Origin: Nageia nagi
Lineage: Eukaryota; Pinophyta
Assembly: GCA_050084985.1 (NCBI GenBank)
Contig: JBITNC010000001.1
Coordinates: 155,558,001-155,622,000 of the forward strand
Length of the DNA stretch: 64,000 bases
Direction: 5' to 3'
The first letter of the stretch is position 1, and every line of letters begins with the position of its first letter. The notes under the pieces were generated by a model. That model did no database searches and was not told where the DNA came from. It saw only the letters and a list, made by a program, of their open reading frames with translations. Shown here in pieces: positions 25,257 to 37,769 of the stretch. The translations under genes and the position numbers were made by a program.

Positions 25257-26960
25257 AGCATAAGGTTCTAATTTGCAAAGGTCCTGCGACCACCACAGTG
25301 CTTGAGAAAGCGTTGAGCTAGCCTTAAAAAACACATATGGATGATATTCTAGATTAATGTGGATTAATAGATTTAGCTATTGCTAGCCACATCTAGTAAG
25401 AAATTCCACTCCTTAATGCATTGGATGAGTGATGGGACTTAAATTGCTATTCATTTCACCTACCCCCAGGTGAAATGATCATGACCCTTTTAGATGTATA
25501 CTAGATTTGGGGTGTTCCCATCAGGGAAGCCTTGTATAATAGAGAGAGATTATGAATAATAATGTTTGTGAGAAGGAGGCCCTTTTGATCATAGGGGAAG
25601 TGGACCATGATTGAGAGCACCAAGTGGATCACCTTGCAGAGGTTTGCAGGTTTTCCCCATCTGGGTGACACTTGTGTTTATACATTACTGTTATCATCAC
25701 TACTTATCTATGTATAGATATGAATAATTCTACATTCCCCTTGGGTATAGTGTGGATTATTTATCAAATTTGTGAGAGGGGGATCCATTTCATGTGGGGG
25801 CCACTAGTATTGACCCAATTATATAGGGATATGTACAATTTTGTTAGCATTGACAAGTTCAATGTTACTATTACTCAAGCTAGTTTATTATAGATATGGG
25901 CATATGAGCACATTGCAATTGTATGACTCATAGGTTTAGAGCAGGTGAGAGAGGATCCTGACAACATTGCATTGGTGTTTTGGACCTCATGAGTAGGTGG
26001 TTACATGTATTTGTACTCTCTCAAGTCATGAAGGAGAGAGATAGATCATCTCTAGGAAGAGGATCTCATATGGGTGTGTTTACTGAAATTTTATATGGCA
26101 TGTTGATGCTCATCAACATGTGTGGGTTAATTAACACTACTTCCTCTATACTAGAAGGAAGGTTATGGAGCCTTATCACCCTAGGTGAGTATTAAGATAT
26201 TTCAAAATCTAGCAAGGGATCCTACCCATGCCTTCATGCTACCATGGGTACATGGTAGAGAGATTTGCTACAGGCTTGTAGGTCATTCAAGCTTAGAGAG
26301 AAGCTTGAGAGGAGCCCCAAATTTTAGATGATGCTATGCATATTTCTATTTATCCTAGGGTTTCCCCCAATTATGTAAGATGGTGGGTCAAATTCTATCC
26401 TAGTGACATTAGGATGGACAAGGAGGATGATAGTGATGAGGAGGCAACCAATAAGGGGTCATCTGGGGATGACATGTCTTAGGTGAATAATCCCATCCAT
26501 AACATCCTAATGCAAGAGGGAGAGGGAGCAAGAGGGCTAGCCATGCTAGCAGTAGTTTCTCCAAGTGTTGCACCAAGTAATATTATAGCCTAACTTTATA
26601 ATTTATTGATGTTCATATTGTATTTACTAGTACAAAGTAACTAATCCATATGTGTGTGCAATAAGAGGTGCTAATGCTAGGATTCCCTTATTAGAGGTTT
26701 AAGTTATGATATTGAGACCTATGGAGGTCTAAGTGGAAAAATTGAAAGCCACCCTCACTAAGAAGGATGCTCAAATTGCTACCTTGGAATAGTCAATCAA
26801 GAGAATATAGGATAGGCTCAATATGCCCCCACTTGATCAGCAGTGGGCATACATTTAGAGTCAAGATGATAATATTGAGGCCAAGGAGAGTGAGATTATG
26901 ACATTAAAGGTGAAATATGTTAGGGCAAAGATTAGGAAGCCATGGTGTGATAGCTAGTGA
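25257..26960 (+). pseudogene. Antisense plant mobile domain (PMD) gene of E1
   Basis: This gene is opposite to gag. The N-terminal part (25257-25550) keeps one frame with CGLIDLAIASHI, LLNALDE and WDLNCYSFHLPPGEM (25433-25477), then TLLDVY and IWGVPIRE. These are the core PMD motifs of MAIN/MAIL1-like proteins. After a frame change the block MWGPLVLTQLYRDMYNFVSI and IWAYEHIAI follows (25789-25920), matching the second PMD block of element A. An acidic stretch (26410-26480) and a heptad-like segment with KKDAQIATLE (about 26760) suggest a C-terminal coiled coil. Stops are mostly TAG/TAA. No start Met is evident. PMD identity is firm; the role in the element is unknown. Confidence 0.8.
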
Positions 26961-27115
26961 CATATCTAGAGATATTATGATGATGAGGGTGAGTAGCAGT
27001 AGCAGAAGGTGGGTTAGGTTGAGGATTACAAATACAATTAGTAGTAGTGGTAGTGCTCACCCTAGAAAGATTTTGGGTGTGAGGCCCTTATTTGTACCAT
27101 ATGTATTTTTTAAAG

Positions 27116-27123
27116 ATATATAT

Positions 27124-27199
<76 letters not shown>
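27116..27199. repeat. (AT)n microsatellite
   Basis: About 84 bases of nearly pure AT dinucleotide, with one phase break at about 27134. It lies just downstream of the antisense PMD gene in E1. Length may be assembly-sensitive. Confidence 0.95.
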
Positions 27200-27202
<3 letters not shown>

Positions 27203-27807
27203 TTGTGCATTTTGGACTCAAATTTATATGTTTACTTTTTTATTATTGTTGTGAATGTTTGTGTTTTTCTATGAATTGCTAATCAATATATGATTTTGGT
27301 AATCAAAATATGATCTTATATAACCTAAAAGTCATAAAAGGAAGATGAACTTAATACCAAAAATTGCTCAAGATAGTTCAAAAATGATCATAATAAAATA
27401 TGAATGCAATATGAATAGTAATTATAACAATCCACCTAATGAAAATGAATAAGGTCCCAAGGTACCAAAAGGGATCTTGATGAAAATATACCTATTTTTC
27501 CTAAGATACGACATGACAACTAGCCTAGGACCAATTCAATACACTCAAAATTGTTCAAGGATGTTAGAAATACTATTGTTGAAAACTCTATCCTAGGAAA
27601 TGTACATCATTAGCGATGCAGAATAGGCCCCAAACATCGTTGGTAGTGTATTCAAAACTAAACTAGGTAGGGAAATAAAAGAACACAACAACGCATAAAA
27701 ACCTAGCAAAAAATAGACTTAGCACATACAAACAACTACTAACATGCATACAAACATAGAAAATATCTTATCTAACTAATATACAGTACATGCAAAAGTG
27801 AAGAAAT
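27200..27807. other. E1 region between antisense gene and gag 3' end
   Basis: No coding motif. CATCATTAGCGATGC (27606-27620) and CATCGTTGGTAGTG (27639-27652) are decayed forms of the ATCGNYGRYGAT motif seen in LTRs A and D. Confidence 0.4.
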
Positions 27808-30113
27808 TTAAGCAATTACTTTGCATACTTGGGGAGATTTTTCCACCCAAATACACTTTGTAGAAGCATGGAAAAAAAGAGGCACCTTTACTTTAACTGA
27901 TTCCACACTATTGGTACCATGCAAATAGTGGTGTAAGCTGCTAGCGACATTTATTTTGGCTCCATTCCTAATCCCATTTGATGAAACATGTTTATATCCA
28001 TGATTATGAGCAAAATAATGATGCAACTCATTAGAAACACTTACCTTACTAATGCAACCTCTTGGTTGTGAAGAAGGTAGGGGATTACTAAAAACCCCTA
28101 ACTGTTCATTGTTAGGATATACAGGTCCAATATTTTTAGTAGCCTTATCATCCATTTTAATAGCCCCTTTATCAATGAAATCCTATATGATATGCCTAAG
28201 ATTCCTATAATTGCATGTTATATGTCTAGGTACCCTATGATAATTACAAAATTATTCATATCAAAAAATGCTTAGGCACACCATTAGGAAACTTAGCTCA
28301 ATAATGAGAGTTAACTCAATAAGATCTTCTATTAACAAAACATTAAGAATATTGTTAATAGTATTAGTCAAAGGTTTAAAATTTTGCCTAGGTTTAGAGC
28401 TAGTTTTGTGCTTATGAGAAACATTATTTACCTCTGTCCTATTGGTATTCTCAGTGATTGGTTTCTAATTTTGAGCATTGTCATTGTTCCTCATAGCATA
28501 TAATTTTTTGATACATGGCTCTTTGTTGATAACAATGTATATCATATCTCCTAGTCTCATATCATGATTAGAGATAATAAATAATTTATATATGGGTAAT
28601 AGACCATTTGCAAAGGCATCTTTCAGATCTTGTTCAAGCATAGTTATTCTATTAGCCATTTATTTCCATACTTATGCAAATTTCTTGATAGATTGATTAG
28701 GTAATTGCTAAATTTTGGATAAATCCTTGAAATAAACATTCTCAACAATATTGTACCTAAAATTTTGTAAAAATAAGTGAATCAAATCCTCATACTTGTC
28801 AACACTTTTCTCAAGAAGCTGAAAATACCACTTTAGTGCATCATCCTTCAAACTATGGGAAAATAAGTTAGGTAACAAATCTGGATCATTTATGTATTCT
28901 ATAGCTTCTTCTTGGAATTTTCTAACATGCATCTTAGGATATTGCAAACCATCAAACTTAGTAAATTTAATACTCTTTTTCCTAGTGAGGACCTTAGCAG
29001 TAATTCCATCAGTTAAGGGTCTCTTGAGACAAGATAAGAAATCATCCTCATCAACCATAGCATTTTTAGGTGCCATATTTATTATATTGGTTGAGTTACT
29101 TTTTGGGGATGGTGAAGGGGTTTGAGGGGGATTTTGTGTCTTCTTAAGTTTAGCCTTGTTTAAGGCAACAAATTGACCTATTCGATTAACCCTTTCATGC
29201 TCTAGTTTATCGAGTATTTTAGCTAGGACCTCTAAATATTTCTGTGGGGGTTCTTTGTTCCAACTAGCAGTATCTTGAACTTCAAGAAGGATACTAGTTT
29301 TGATATGACATTATTCTAATGTCCAATTAGGTTGTAATTTGTAAGTGCCATTAATCATTTTATCAAGATGTTGGTTGATAAGAGTTTTAGGATATTCTTC
29401 TTGCATAATATTCTTATCTTTAGAATTTGTACCTTTTTTAAAAGAAATTAGGCTTAAAGAGGAGGTAGATATAATCTTCATCATCTTCATCTTAAGCATC
29501 ATCCATGGAATTTTCATCATAATGATTTTCATCAAGGGGTTGTGTGCCCTCTTTGTTTATCTTAGGATTAAGACCTACATCATCTATGTTCACATCATTA
29601 ATGCTATGGTCATAGTTTGGCATGCCACTAGCATCATCCTCTTTGTGATTAGACACCTTCCATTTTTATGTTCCTACAAATTCATAAGAAAATAGGCTAT
29701 CCTTTGAATCTATAGCCATAGAATGCTCTTTGATTAATTCATAGTTAGTCAAAATATTAGTCACAAGAAGAGAATTATTTATAAGATAAGATTCCAATTT
29801 TTTCCTTTTAGATAACTCTTCTTGAATAGACCTAGTATAACAAGGGATTCTATCTAGTTTCAAAATTATCAGAAGGGTTAGATTGATTTTCCATGTTCTC
29901 AAATTTGAAAGGATCAATGGTAGCATAACTTTGAGGAGTTTCACTAATAATATCAATTTTCTTGCTAGAATGTGAGGATTCAGTGTCACTATGAGCATCA
30001 GGAAGGGGTTTGTGGATAGGTAAGTTAGGATTATGCCAAACAATTCTCCTAAGCTCACTAAAGTGGACTTTCAACCTCTAGGATACTTTAGGGTTTTCTA
30101 TATTAAGGTCCAT
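27808..30113 (-). pseudogene. gag of E1
   Basis: The start chosen is the ATG at 30113 (MDLNIENPKVS). The N-terminal part is acidic and serine-rich (PLPDAHSDTESSHSS). The Retrotrans_gag domain is at about 29000-28710, with KFTKFDGLQYPKMHVRKFQ, SLKDDALKWYFQLL and DLIHLFLQNF. The C-terminal part includes NFKPLTNTINNILNVLL and a knuckle-like FCNYHRVPRHITCNY near 28230, then IIQDFIDKG, paralleling the gag of element A. It ends near 27808 with no protease following. Frame changes occur near 29850 and 29320. This gag is the only sense gene in E1. Confidence 0.8.
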
Positions 30114-30279
30114 TTTTGGGATATAGGTAGAATGAACCCTAGTTTTATCATTCTCTTCAGATACTATTCGAAGAGCTTCATCTAAAGGAATGAATAATAG
30201 CAAAAAATAGATTCACAAATTTCAAAGAAAGTACCCTAGATGAAGACCTAGGTTTGTAAGAATATCAAGTTCACTAAAA

Positions 30280-30923
30280 TGTAGACCCAAAATAAATGTA
30301 TAACATAATAAAATAAATTAAATGCATTTATTTAGATTACAAAGTTTTTTGACATATATATCAAAGATATGGAAATAATGGCATAGATGTATATTTTATC
30401 CCAAATATATTTTTATTAGATTAAAAAAATCATACATTAAACATGAGCATACATTTATTTATTTATATACCATTAATACATCACCTAAAAGAGGCAAAAT
30501 TGTGAATGCAACAAAATATATGAAGATGTTCGAATGAAAGATTCATCAAATAATGAATATGTAATAAATTTCATAAATGATATTCACATGTTTCAGATAT
30601 GAGATGATATTCTCTAGGGTCTCCCTTATATCTTCCTCTTCATTCTCTTAACATTGTCTTTGATTTGTAAATCTTTTCATGGTTTCTGTAACCTCGTATA
30701 ACCTCTTGATATCCTTCAATGATCTCCCCCTTTTGTAGGCTACCTTTAATGTCTTTATATAGGAACATCTCTATTATAAGATTTTGACCCCTTGTACATA
30801 ATACAATGGTCCATTACATTAATTACATAGTTTTGGGTATTATTTTAGCCCCTTTTTACATTATACATCATTAATGCTCTAACATGAATTATTTAATTAA
30901 TAATTCATTTTTAGACATCTACA
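30280..30923 (-). repeat. 5' LTR of E1
   Basis: Starts TGTAGACCC and ends CATCTACA. On the minus strand the end at 30280 is followed by TTTTAGTGAACTTGATATT, where a primer-binding site is expected. E2 has the similar ATTAGTGAACCCAACTTC in the same place. Target duplication CTAGG follows at 30924-30928. Confidence 0.9.
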
Positions 30924-30928
30924 CTAGG

Positions 30929-31039
30929 TATCAAAGCAAGAGCACATCCATCCCTCATTTTATCATAAGATGAACTCTAGAAAAAACATGGTACAAAATT
31001 GTTCCTCCTCCCTCCTTACCATTTTTGGGAGCATACACA
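30929..31039 (+). repeat. Element B LTR1, right part
   Basis: The sequence TATCAAAGCAAGAGCACATCC continues LTR1 after E1, and the uninterrupted form GGTCTAGGTATC is at 54529-54540 in LTR2. It ends GGAGCATACACA, matching GGAGAATACACA at the end of LTR3. Confidence 0.85.
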
Positions 31040-32424
31040 TAGTGATGATCATGGTGGGATGTCCCTTGTTCCATATAACATCAACTTGAAGGAGTTTTCT
31101 AAACCTTTCTCTTTTGTTTAGTGTTAATTTTTCACTTTTTTTCTCACTTTTTTTGTATAGTTTTGAGTACTAAAACTTGATTTATATTTAAATAAATCAT
31201 CTTAAACATGCTCAAAATTTAATTTTGAAGACTTAGGATCCCAACTCTTTGAATATTGCTAGTTAATCATGATCAAACTGATTCTCAAAGGGTAGCTGAT
31301 CATCAATAGAACAATTTTTCTTATATTTGTTCATCATTTATCTGATCTATAGTATATTATTTCATCTCTATCAACTAGACCTATTTATTCTATTTAGTTT
31401 TATCTTAGGGTATTAAGTTATTTTTAGCTAGGTTTAGATAATTTTTTATCATCTTGTTAATAGTTCCATCTCTATAACTAGGTGTTAGTAGTCCCTTTAT
31501 AATATTTTTGAATGAGGGTTATAAAAATATTATTTTATTTTAGCATTTTATACTTTATTTTAAAAAAATATTTGGGTACTACTATAAACTAGCTAGCTGG
31601 CTAGTTGATTGATCCATTAATTAGTAGTACTAACTAGTTTGTGATGTACTGGTTAGGATTAAAGCTTGTAGAATAGGTATTGTACATGTTATGAGCTTAA
31701 AGAAAGATCCCTCTAGGCCTATATCCCTCCTTTATCATGCTTTAGGTTAGATTTTCTTGCTATTTTCATCCTAGGTCTTTATTTTTATTTTTTCATTAGT
31801 GAAAGAAAGAAAAAATTTCATCCTTGGATGGGAGTGCCTTATCATATCTTGTGAAGGGTGTAATTGTATTTTGCATCCATATAGTTGCATAATATTTGGA
31901 CAATTGACCTTGCACCTTTAATCACATGAGCCTAGGATTTTGCTAGGGATGTGAATTTCACCACCATGATGTCATGCACACTTGAAGGTCATTACCAAGG
32001 TGGGGTACTTGAGCTATTAAATGTTTCACACCCCTAGAGATTGAGCCTTCACCCAAAAATACTTTATTAGATCAATAATTAGACAAAATAATCAAGATAT
32101 CAATTTACCATAAAATCAATCGATATTAATCAAGATAACCAAATTGAATAAGAAGTGATTAGACAAGATAATCACTATTTCCATCTTAAACATCATCAAA
32201 TCATAATCATATAGGATTGCTATATTTTCATATAGTGTGTTTCTGAATTAACTTTACATCCATTAAATCAAGAGCATAACAAAATTTTTATTCTTAGTTT
32301 TTATTTTCTTATCTTGTTTGGCACCATTGGAAAATTTAGATTTAGCAACAATTTTGTTGTTTCCATTTGTTCCTTGTTAAAATTAATCAATCCTTAGAAA
32401 TTTGATAGTGAACTTCATATGAAC
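31040..32424 (+). other. Leader region of element B
   Basis: Non-coding stretch between LTR1 and gag. It begins TAGTGATGATCATGGTGGG, where a primer-binding site would lie, but I cannot match it to a tRNA. Nothing else was recognised. Confidence 0.5.
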
Positions 32425-34470
32425 ATGGCAGCAACCCCTAGGCCCAATAAACTAGATCAAGATCAAGAACAACAACAATATCAACCCCTTACATCTACAC
32501 CAACCATATCTTAATCTCATCCTTTATAACCACCCTCCCATCATTCTCATCATTCCACTATACCTATTGGTCCTTAATTTGCTAGTGAAATCAAATCCCA
32601 TGTCATGTTTTAAAACCTTCCTTGAGCCATCAAATATTGATTCATGGATGATCCCATCATTCAAGAGACTTTGGATATGCTTTTTGAGCAATTTAACCCT
32701 CAATAACATAAAAAAAAAAAACATGCCACCATATTCAAAATATGATTTATCATTATGATTTTCATATCATGATCCATAACCGTTTTTTTCAACACATCAC
32801 CACTTGTTGCAACAACCCAAATCACATCTCATACTTTGAAACAAATGGTCTCACCACATGACTTAACCACATCCTTATCAACAAGTGTTACTCCTTTTGT
32901 ATCAAGTGCACAACACATAACACTAATCATGGATCAACATCTCATCATCACATTCAACAAGATAGGCCTCCTAGTCCACCAAAATATCTTATTGTGTAAT
33001 CAAATCCTTTGATCACACAAATATAACTTGCATCACATGGTTTATGGTTACATAATAATCTTCCTCCCTTGAGAGTTCCATATCAAAATCAAAACCAATC
33101 AACATAAGTTACCAATGTTGGTCAAATCAATACTTTCTATAAAGTAAACTATCAAAATCTAAACCAAATCCAATGCAACTTTAAATAAATGGGCTCTGAA
33201 GGTAACATGAAATGCATTTATTAGAATGGGATCCAAGATCCACCCTTTCAACATGTGAATCAACCATCATATAAAAGTTTAAGGATACATAAATCACATG
33301 GCCCATCCACCTGATCAAATTCAATTTGTTCCCAATATAATATAGAACCAACCATTGGGACAAAGCATGCAACAAGGATATTAACAACCAACATATAAAG
33401 TACAAAGTATGGTAACCCAACAACATCCAATAATTCATGATAATATCTTGAAGATATTGCAAGATATGGAATCGAGGATCAATAATCAAAGGAAAATCAA
33501 CTTATATTATTAATCATTTTTCAATGAAACTATCAACCACATGGTTCCAATGAAGCAATTTCCCTACAAGTTTGAAGTTCCTCAAATGGTAAAGTTTAAA
33601 GGTAAGGAAGATCCAAGAGAGCACTTGAGCTAATTCAAGTATTCCAACTATATTATAAGAAATGATGATTTTCTCATGCATAGGATATTTCTAATAACAT
33701 TAGTGGGAAAAGATTTGTATTGGTACAACAACTTGCCCTAACATATCATTTATTCTTTTGAAAAACTAGCCAATCTCCTCTTAAACCATTTTTCCATCAA
33801 CATAATTATAGACTTAACAAGAATATCACAATATGATGATGAGTATATTAATTATTATGTGTCAATATGGAGAGCTATCATAATCAATTTGTTGTATTCC
33901 TTTCCATAAGAAGAGATTATAAATATTTTTAGCAAGAGTTGCAACAAGAAAATATACTCTATCTTGCAAATACAATAACGTAAATCTTTTAAGGAAGAAT
34001 TGTCACAAGCAAAGCTCATTGAGGAGGTCAAGATCCAATTGTGTGATATCAAAAAGGTGTAATGGAAATTATCAAGCATATCAAAATTAATCATCAAGTC
34101 AACCATCATACAAAGTAAACTAAGAAAATATAGGAGCTCCTCAACCTATCATACATGAGCAAGAGCAATTCAACAACCAAAGAAAAAATAAGAAATTTTA
34201 CTCCTTTGAGGGAGCCTTTATCAAATATCCTACCCAAGTTATTACAAGAAAATATTTTGATATTACTCCCAATCAAAGAAAATCCATGAGCATAAATAAG
34301 ACCTTGGTATAAAGAAAATGAATTTTGTGAGTAGCATAGGCAAAGTGGACTTAACACCAATGGGTGCATGTGATTTAAGCATGAGATCGAAGATCTTATT
34401 GATAATGGTCAAGTATCAATAGGAGCACTAATCATACCACATAATTAATATTTGAGAATTTTAAATTACC
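32425..34470 (+). pseudogene. gag of element B
   Basis: The start chosen is the ATG at 32425 (MAATPRPNKLDQDQEQQQY), giving a Gln-rich N-terminus. The gag domain lies at about 33440-34000, with KFEVPQMVKFKGKEDPREHL, IIRNDDFLMHRIF, LYWYNNLP and QYDDEYINYYVSIWR, followed by EEIINIFSKSCNKKI. These match plant Ty3/gypsy Retrotrans_gag proteins. The frame decays into many stops after about 34.1 kb. No protease or polymerase motif follows before the repeat array at 35700. Confidence 0.7.
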
Positions 34471-35699
34471 CTTTTCTTGATCATGATCAAGGAGAATCAT
34501 CGATAATATATGCTCATGATTATCATAAGTTTGGACCCCCATATTATTGTAACAACCTTATTAGATGAACCATTAAATACAAACACTATCCTTGACTTGC
34601 TATCATCATCAATTATCTTGAGTGCTATTATATATTTTCATCTAAACATCATCACTTGAGCATTAGTCATCAAGTATGAAGCATAATCTTAACATATTGG
34701 AAGTCAACACTAGAGCCTATTCCTCCTTTACGATCATTTAGTACTGGAGACTTTGTGGTATGACAACAATCACTTATATACCTCCATAAAAATGGCTTAT
34801 CTTTGTCCTCACTTATCAATAACACTAGCATTATCTATTCATCATGTGATATGTATCCTTATCACATTATCATATCATCATTATCATGCCATCTTTATAT
34901 CATGATCTATCATATCATCATTGTCATCATAGCCATCATCATTAGCATTATCCTCATCATTATCATTGTCATTTCCTCATCAATATCTTTGGACACTTTC
35001 ATCAAGTGTTCCTCTCATATTAGAATCATAATCATATCATCATAGGTACATATCTTTGAGGTTTATTCAAATCTTCATCATTATCACTTCTCATTGGCCT
35101 CATTTCTGATAAGGATATAACCACATGGGTCAAAATCATATAATTGGGTTGCCTTATACCACTCCTTTGGGAGTGATCATATATTGTTGACTATCATGAT
35201 TTCTAAGAGAAACATAGTCTTATGAAACAAGTGATAATGAATTTGAGATGGATGAATATCTTCACTCACACTTTGTCATTATTAGTTACTAATAAACAAA
35301 CATCATTTTATCAAGATCAAACATTAAGTAAAATCATATAAGATCAAGATAATTTATTTTCTATCAAATAGTTCATCAAAGAAAAATCAAGAAAATTATT
35401 TATTTATAAAACTAAATCTTTGAGCATATATCATATCAAGCAAGCATATCTTGGCATATCAATCATGGTCAAATTGAGAATCAATATCATATCATGAGTT
35501 TTTGAGCATATCAATATGAGTGATAATTGAGCACTTATCAATGAATTGATGATGTTTTGTTTACATCACCTTATTTTCTATGGTATGAGAATTTATATAT
35601 CAACTATCTTAAGTCTTACTCAATACCACATTGATGTCCTAGCATATCAACAACATATCATACATTGTGGATTTTAACACTATCACTTGAGTATTATCA
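34471..35699. other. Element B internal region downstream of gag
   Basis: No coding motif was recognised. A stretch rich in ATCAT/TCATC triplets at about 34840-35045 is low-complexity. Open frames here reflect that composition. Confidence 0.4.
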
Positions 35700-36170
35700 T
35701 CTTTGCTTTCCATTTACCATGGGGCAAAAACATCATTTGAATAAAGCTCCTTCCTTTCCTTCCATTCAACATGGGGTAAGGTTTATCATAATCATTTCTC
35801 CTTTACTTTCCATTTAGCATGGGGCAAAGGTATCATTTAAGCACTTTCCTTATTGCTTTTTGTTCAACATGGGGCAAGATTTATCATTGTCTTTCCTTTG
35901 ATTTTCATTCAATATAGGAAAGGTCATCCATTTTTTGTCTTTACTTTCCATTCAACATGGGGCAAAGTTATTGTTATATTTCTTTATTTTCATTGAGCAT
36001 GGGGTAAGATTGAGCACTATTTTTTCCTTTGCTTTCCATTCAACATGGGGAAAATATGTCTTGAGCATTATCATCTTGGTTTTTGCTTTAATTTCTATTC
36101 ATCATGGGGGAAATTTATCCTTAGAATACCTTACCTTCTATTCAATATAGGGAAATAACATAATTTATCA
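35700..36170 (+). repeat. CATTCAACATGGGG tandem array of element B, copy 1
   Basis: About eight to nine degenerate units of 45-60 bp, each built on CTTTCCATTCAACATGGGGC followed by AAGGTTTATCATT-like sequence. Units occur at about 35708, 35760, 35810, 35865, 35940, 35990, 36030, 36075 and 36140. The same array occurs in the second internal segment of B (54670-55250). Confidence 0.85.
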
Positions 36171-36471
36171 CCTATAATAAGGTCATTGCTACCATTATTT
36201 TTGCTTTGCCTTTAGCAAAACTTTTAAGGGATAAATTGAAAAATCATGGCTATACTTATTGATTTTTTATTTTCATTTTGACTAATACAACACATGGTGG
36301 GTCCTTTCTTAATGCCAAAATTTTATAAAAAGATTTAAATTTGTACACCTTGTAGCCAACAATTATACACATATTTTAATATATTGACATTTTCTAAACC
36401 TATTTTAGGTCCTTCTCCTTCAAGTTGTAGAAATAAAATATAATTCTGTCCAACTCACCAGTTATATGTTA

Positions 36472-36509
<38 letters not shown>

Positions 36510-36541
36510 GTATGCATGTATATGTACACACACACACACAT
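36472..36541. repeat. Compound microsatellite (TA)n (TGTA)n (CA)n
   Basis: A TA run is followed by about five TGTA/TGCA units and then an ACACAC run. It lies near the left end of the hAT element. Confidence 0.95.
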
Positions 36542-36599
36542 ATCCATCTCTCCTTTGATACCACCACATCATAAAGGAGAAAGTTAAGAAAATTGTATT

Positions 36600-37345
36600 T
36601 GCACTCATTTTGTGATTATGCAATCCAATAAAGTATCTTTTGCAATTGGACTAAAATCTTATAGTTACGACCAAATCTTAAAATAAATCTTGTAACTAGT
36701 TCAGAACCTCCTCTCTGCAATTGACTCATAACCTTAATCTTGTAACTAGCTCACAACCTAAATCTTGCAAACAATTCAAAACCTCCTCTCTGTAATCAGT
36801 TTAGAACTTGAACCTCCTCTTTATAACCAAATCAAAACCTTAATTTCACAATTGGGTCAGAACCAAGGAACATCCTCTTTGTAACTAGACTTAGAATCTT
36901 CTCTCTAAAGTTGGGCTAAAAACTGAACTTCCTTTCTATAATTGGGTTGGAACTTATTTTTTGCAACTAGGATAGTAACTCCTTTATATAATAAAATCAT
37001 AACCTAATTTCTATAATTAGGTCAAAACCTTCATTTCACAATTGGGTCTTATTCTTGTAAACAACCTAGAGTATCCTTTTTGTAACTAGGTTAGAACCTC
37101 CTTTCTGTAATCGATTTGGAATCTCCTTTCTACAACTAAGCTAGAACCTCCTTTCTATAGACAAATTGATACCTCTTATCTATAGTTGAACTAATATCTC
37201 TTCTTTTTAGTTAACTTGATATCTATTCTCTATAATTGACATAGTACCTACATTCTTAAGCTGGTTTGGTACCTTAGTTCTATATAACCAATTTGGTACC
37301 TCCATTTTGTAATTGATTTGTTACCTATATTCTTTATTTCTACAA
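36600..37345. repeat. Subterminal short-repeat array of the hAT element, left
   Basis: More than 20 degenerate units of about 28-35 bp, with a core like TGTAACTAGGTTAGAACCTCC. Examples are AACTAGTTCAGAACCTCC (36692), ATTGGGTCAGAACC (36851) and AACTAGGTTAGAACCTCC (37084). hAT transposases often bind short subterminal repeats, so a binding role is plausible but not shown. Confidence 0.75.
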
Positions 37346-37769
37346 CTAAGAAACATACACCCATCCTTGATAAAATCTACCCTAGGTATGATATGTTAAG
37401 TTTATCCTCTTATTGCATTGAACTATTAAATTTTAATATTTTTCTTTATGTTAATATAAAAATTATTTTATTTAGATGAAATCTCATCCACTTCTAGCAG
37501 TGATGCAAGGCTTAGTTGTAACAAAGGTGTAACAATATGCTTTTTGATAAAGATAAATAATATTATATCATATTTTAAATAACTAAAAAATAGATGAAAA
37601 ACCAACCCCAGGCTTACTAGGTAGATTCACTTTAAATATATGTGTTCTAAGTTATTTGTAAATTTCATTTTTCAATTTAGATAGTTTTCAATGCATTAAA
37701 AGTAAGAATATTTATGTACAAAAAATACACCAGATATGACATCACTTGAAGAAGAAATTTTTGCTGATG

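Larger units (their letters stand above)
21631..30923 (-). mobile_element. Element E1: non-autonomous Tat-like retrotransposon
   Basis: Two LTRs (21631-22306 and 30280-30923) both run from TGTAGACCC to TACA and share sequence throughout. The flanks CTAGG at 21626-21630 and 30924-30928 are a perfect 5-bp duplication inside LTR1 of element B. Gag is on the minus strand next to the right LTR, so the element is minus-oriented. No protease, RT, RNase H or integrase motif was found in the 9.3 kb. Instead there is an antisense PMD gene on the plus strand. The LTRs differ at about 6-7 of the first 70 positions by eye, so the insertion is not recent. Confidence 0.9.

Noticed and set aside
27092-27274. 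Open frame with alternating Ile and Tyr
   Set aside because: It is a translation of the (AT)n microsatellite.
28892-29695. Plus-strand open frames at 28892-29125 and 29345-29695
   Set aside because: They are shadows of the minus-strand gag of E1.
30930-30950. GGTATCAAAGCAAGAGC as initiator-Met primer-binding site of element B
   Set aside because: It resembles one, but comparison of the three LTRs and the TAGGG duplication places it inside the LTR, about 100 bases before the true end.
33181-34369. Minus-strand open frames (33181-33489, 33855-34109, 34106-34369)
   Set aside because: They are the complement of the plus-strand gag of element B, which has the recognisable domain.
34800-35045. 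Ile/Ser-rich open frame
   Set aside because: It is low-complexity ATCAT-rich DNA with no domain.
36600-37345. Short regular repeats considered as a CRISPR array
   Set aside because: Units are degenerate with no unique spacers, there are no cas genes, and the context is a plant transposon.
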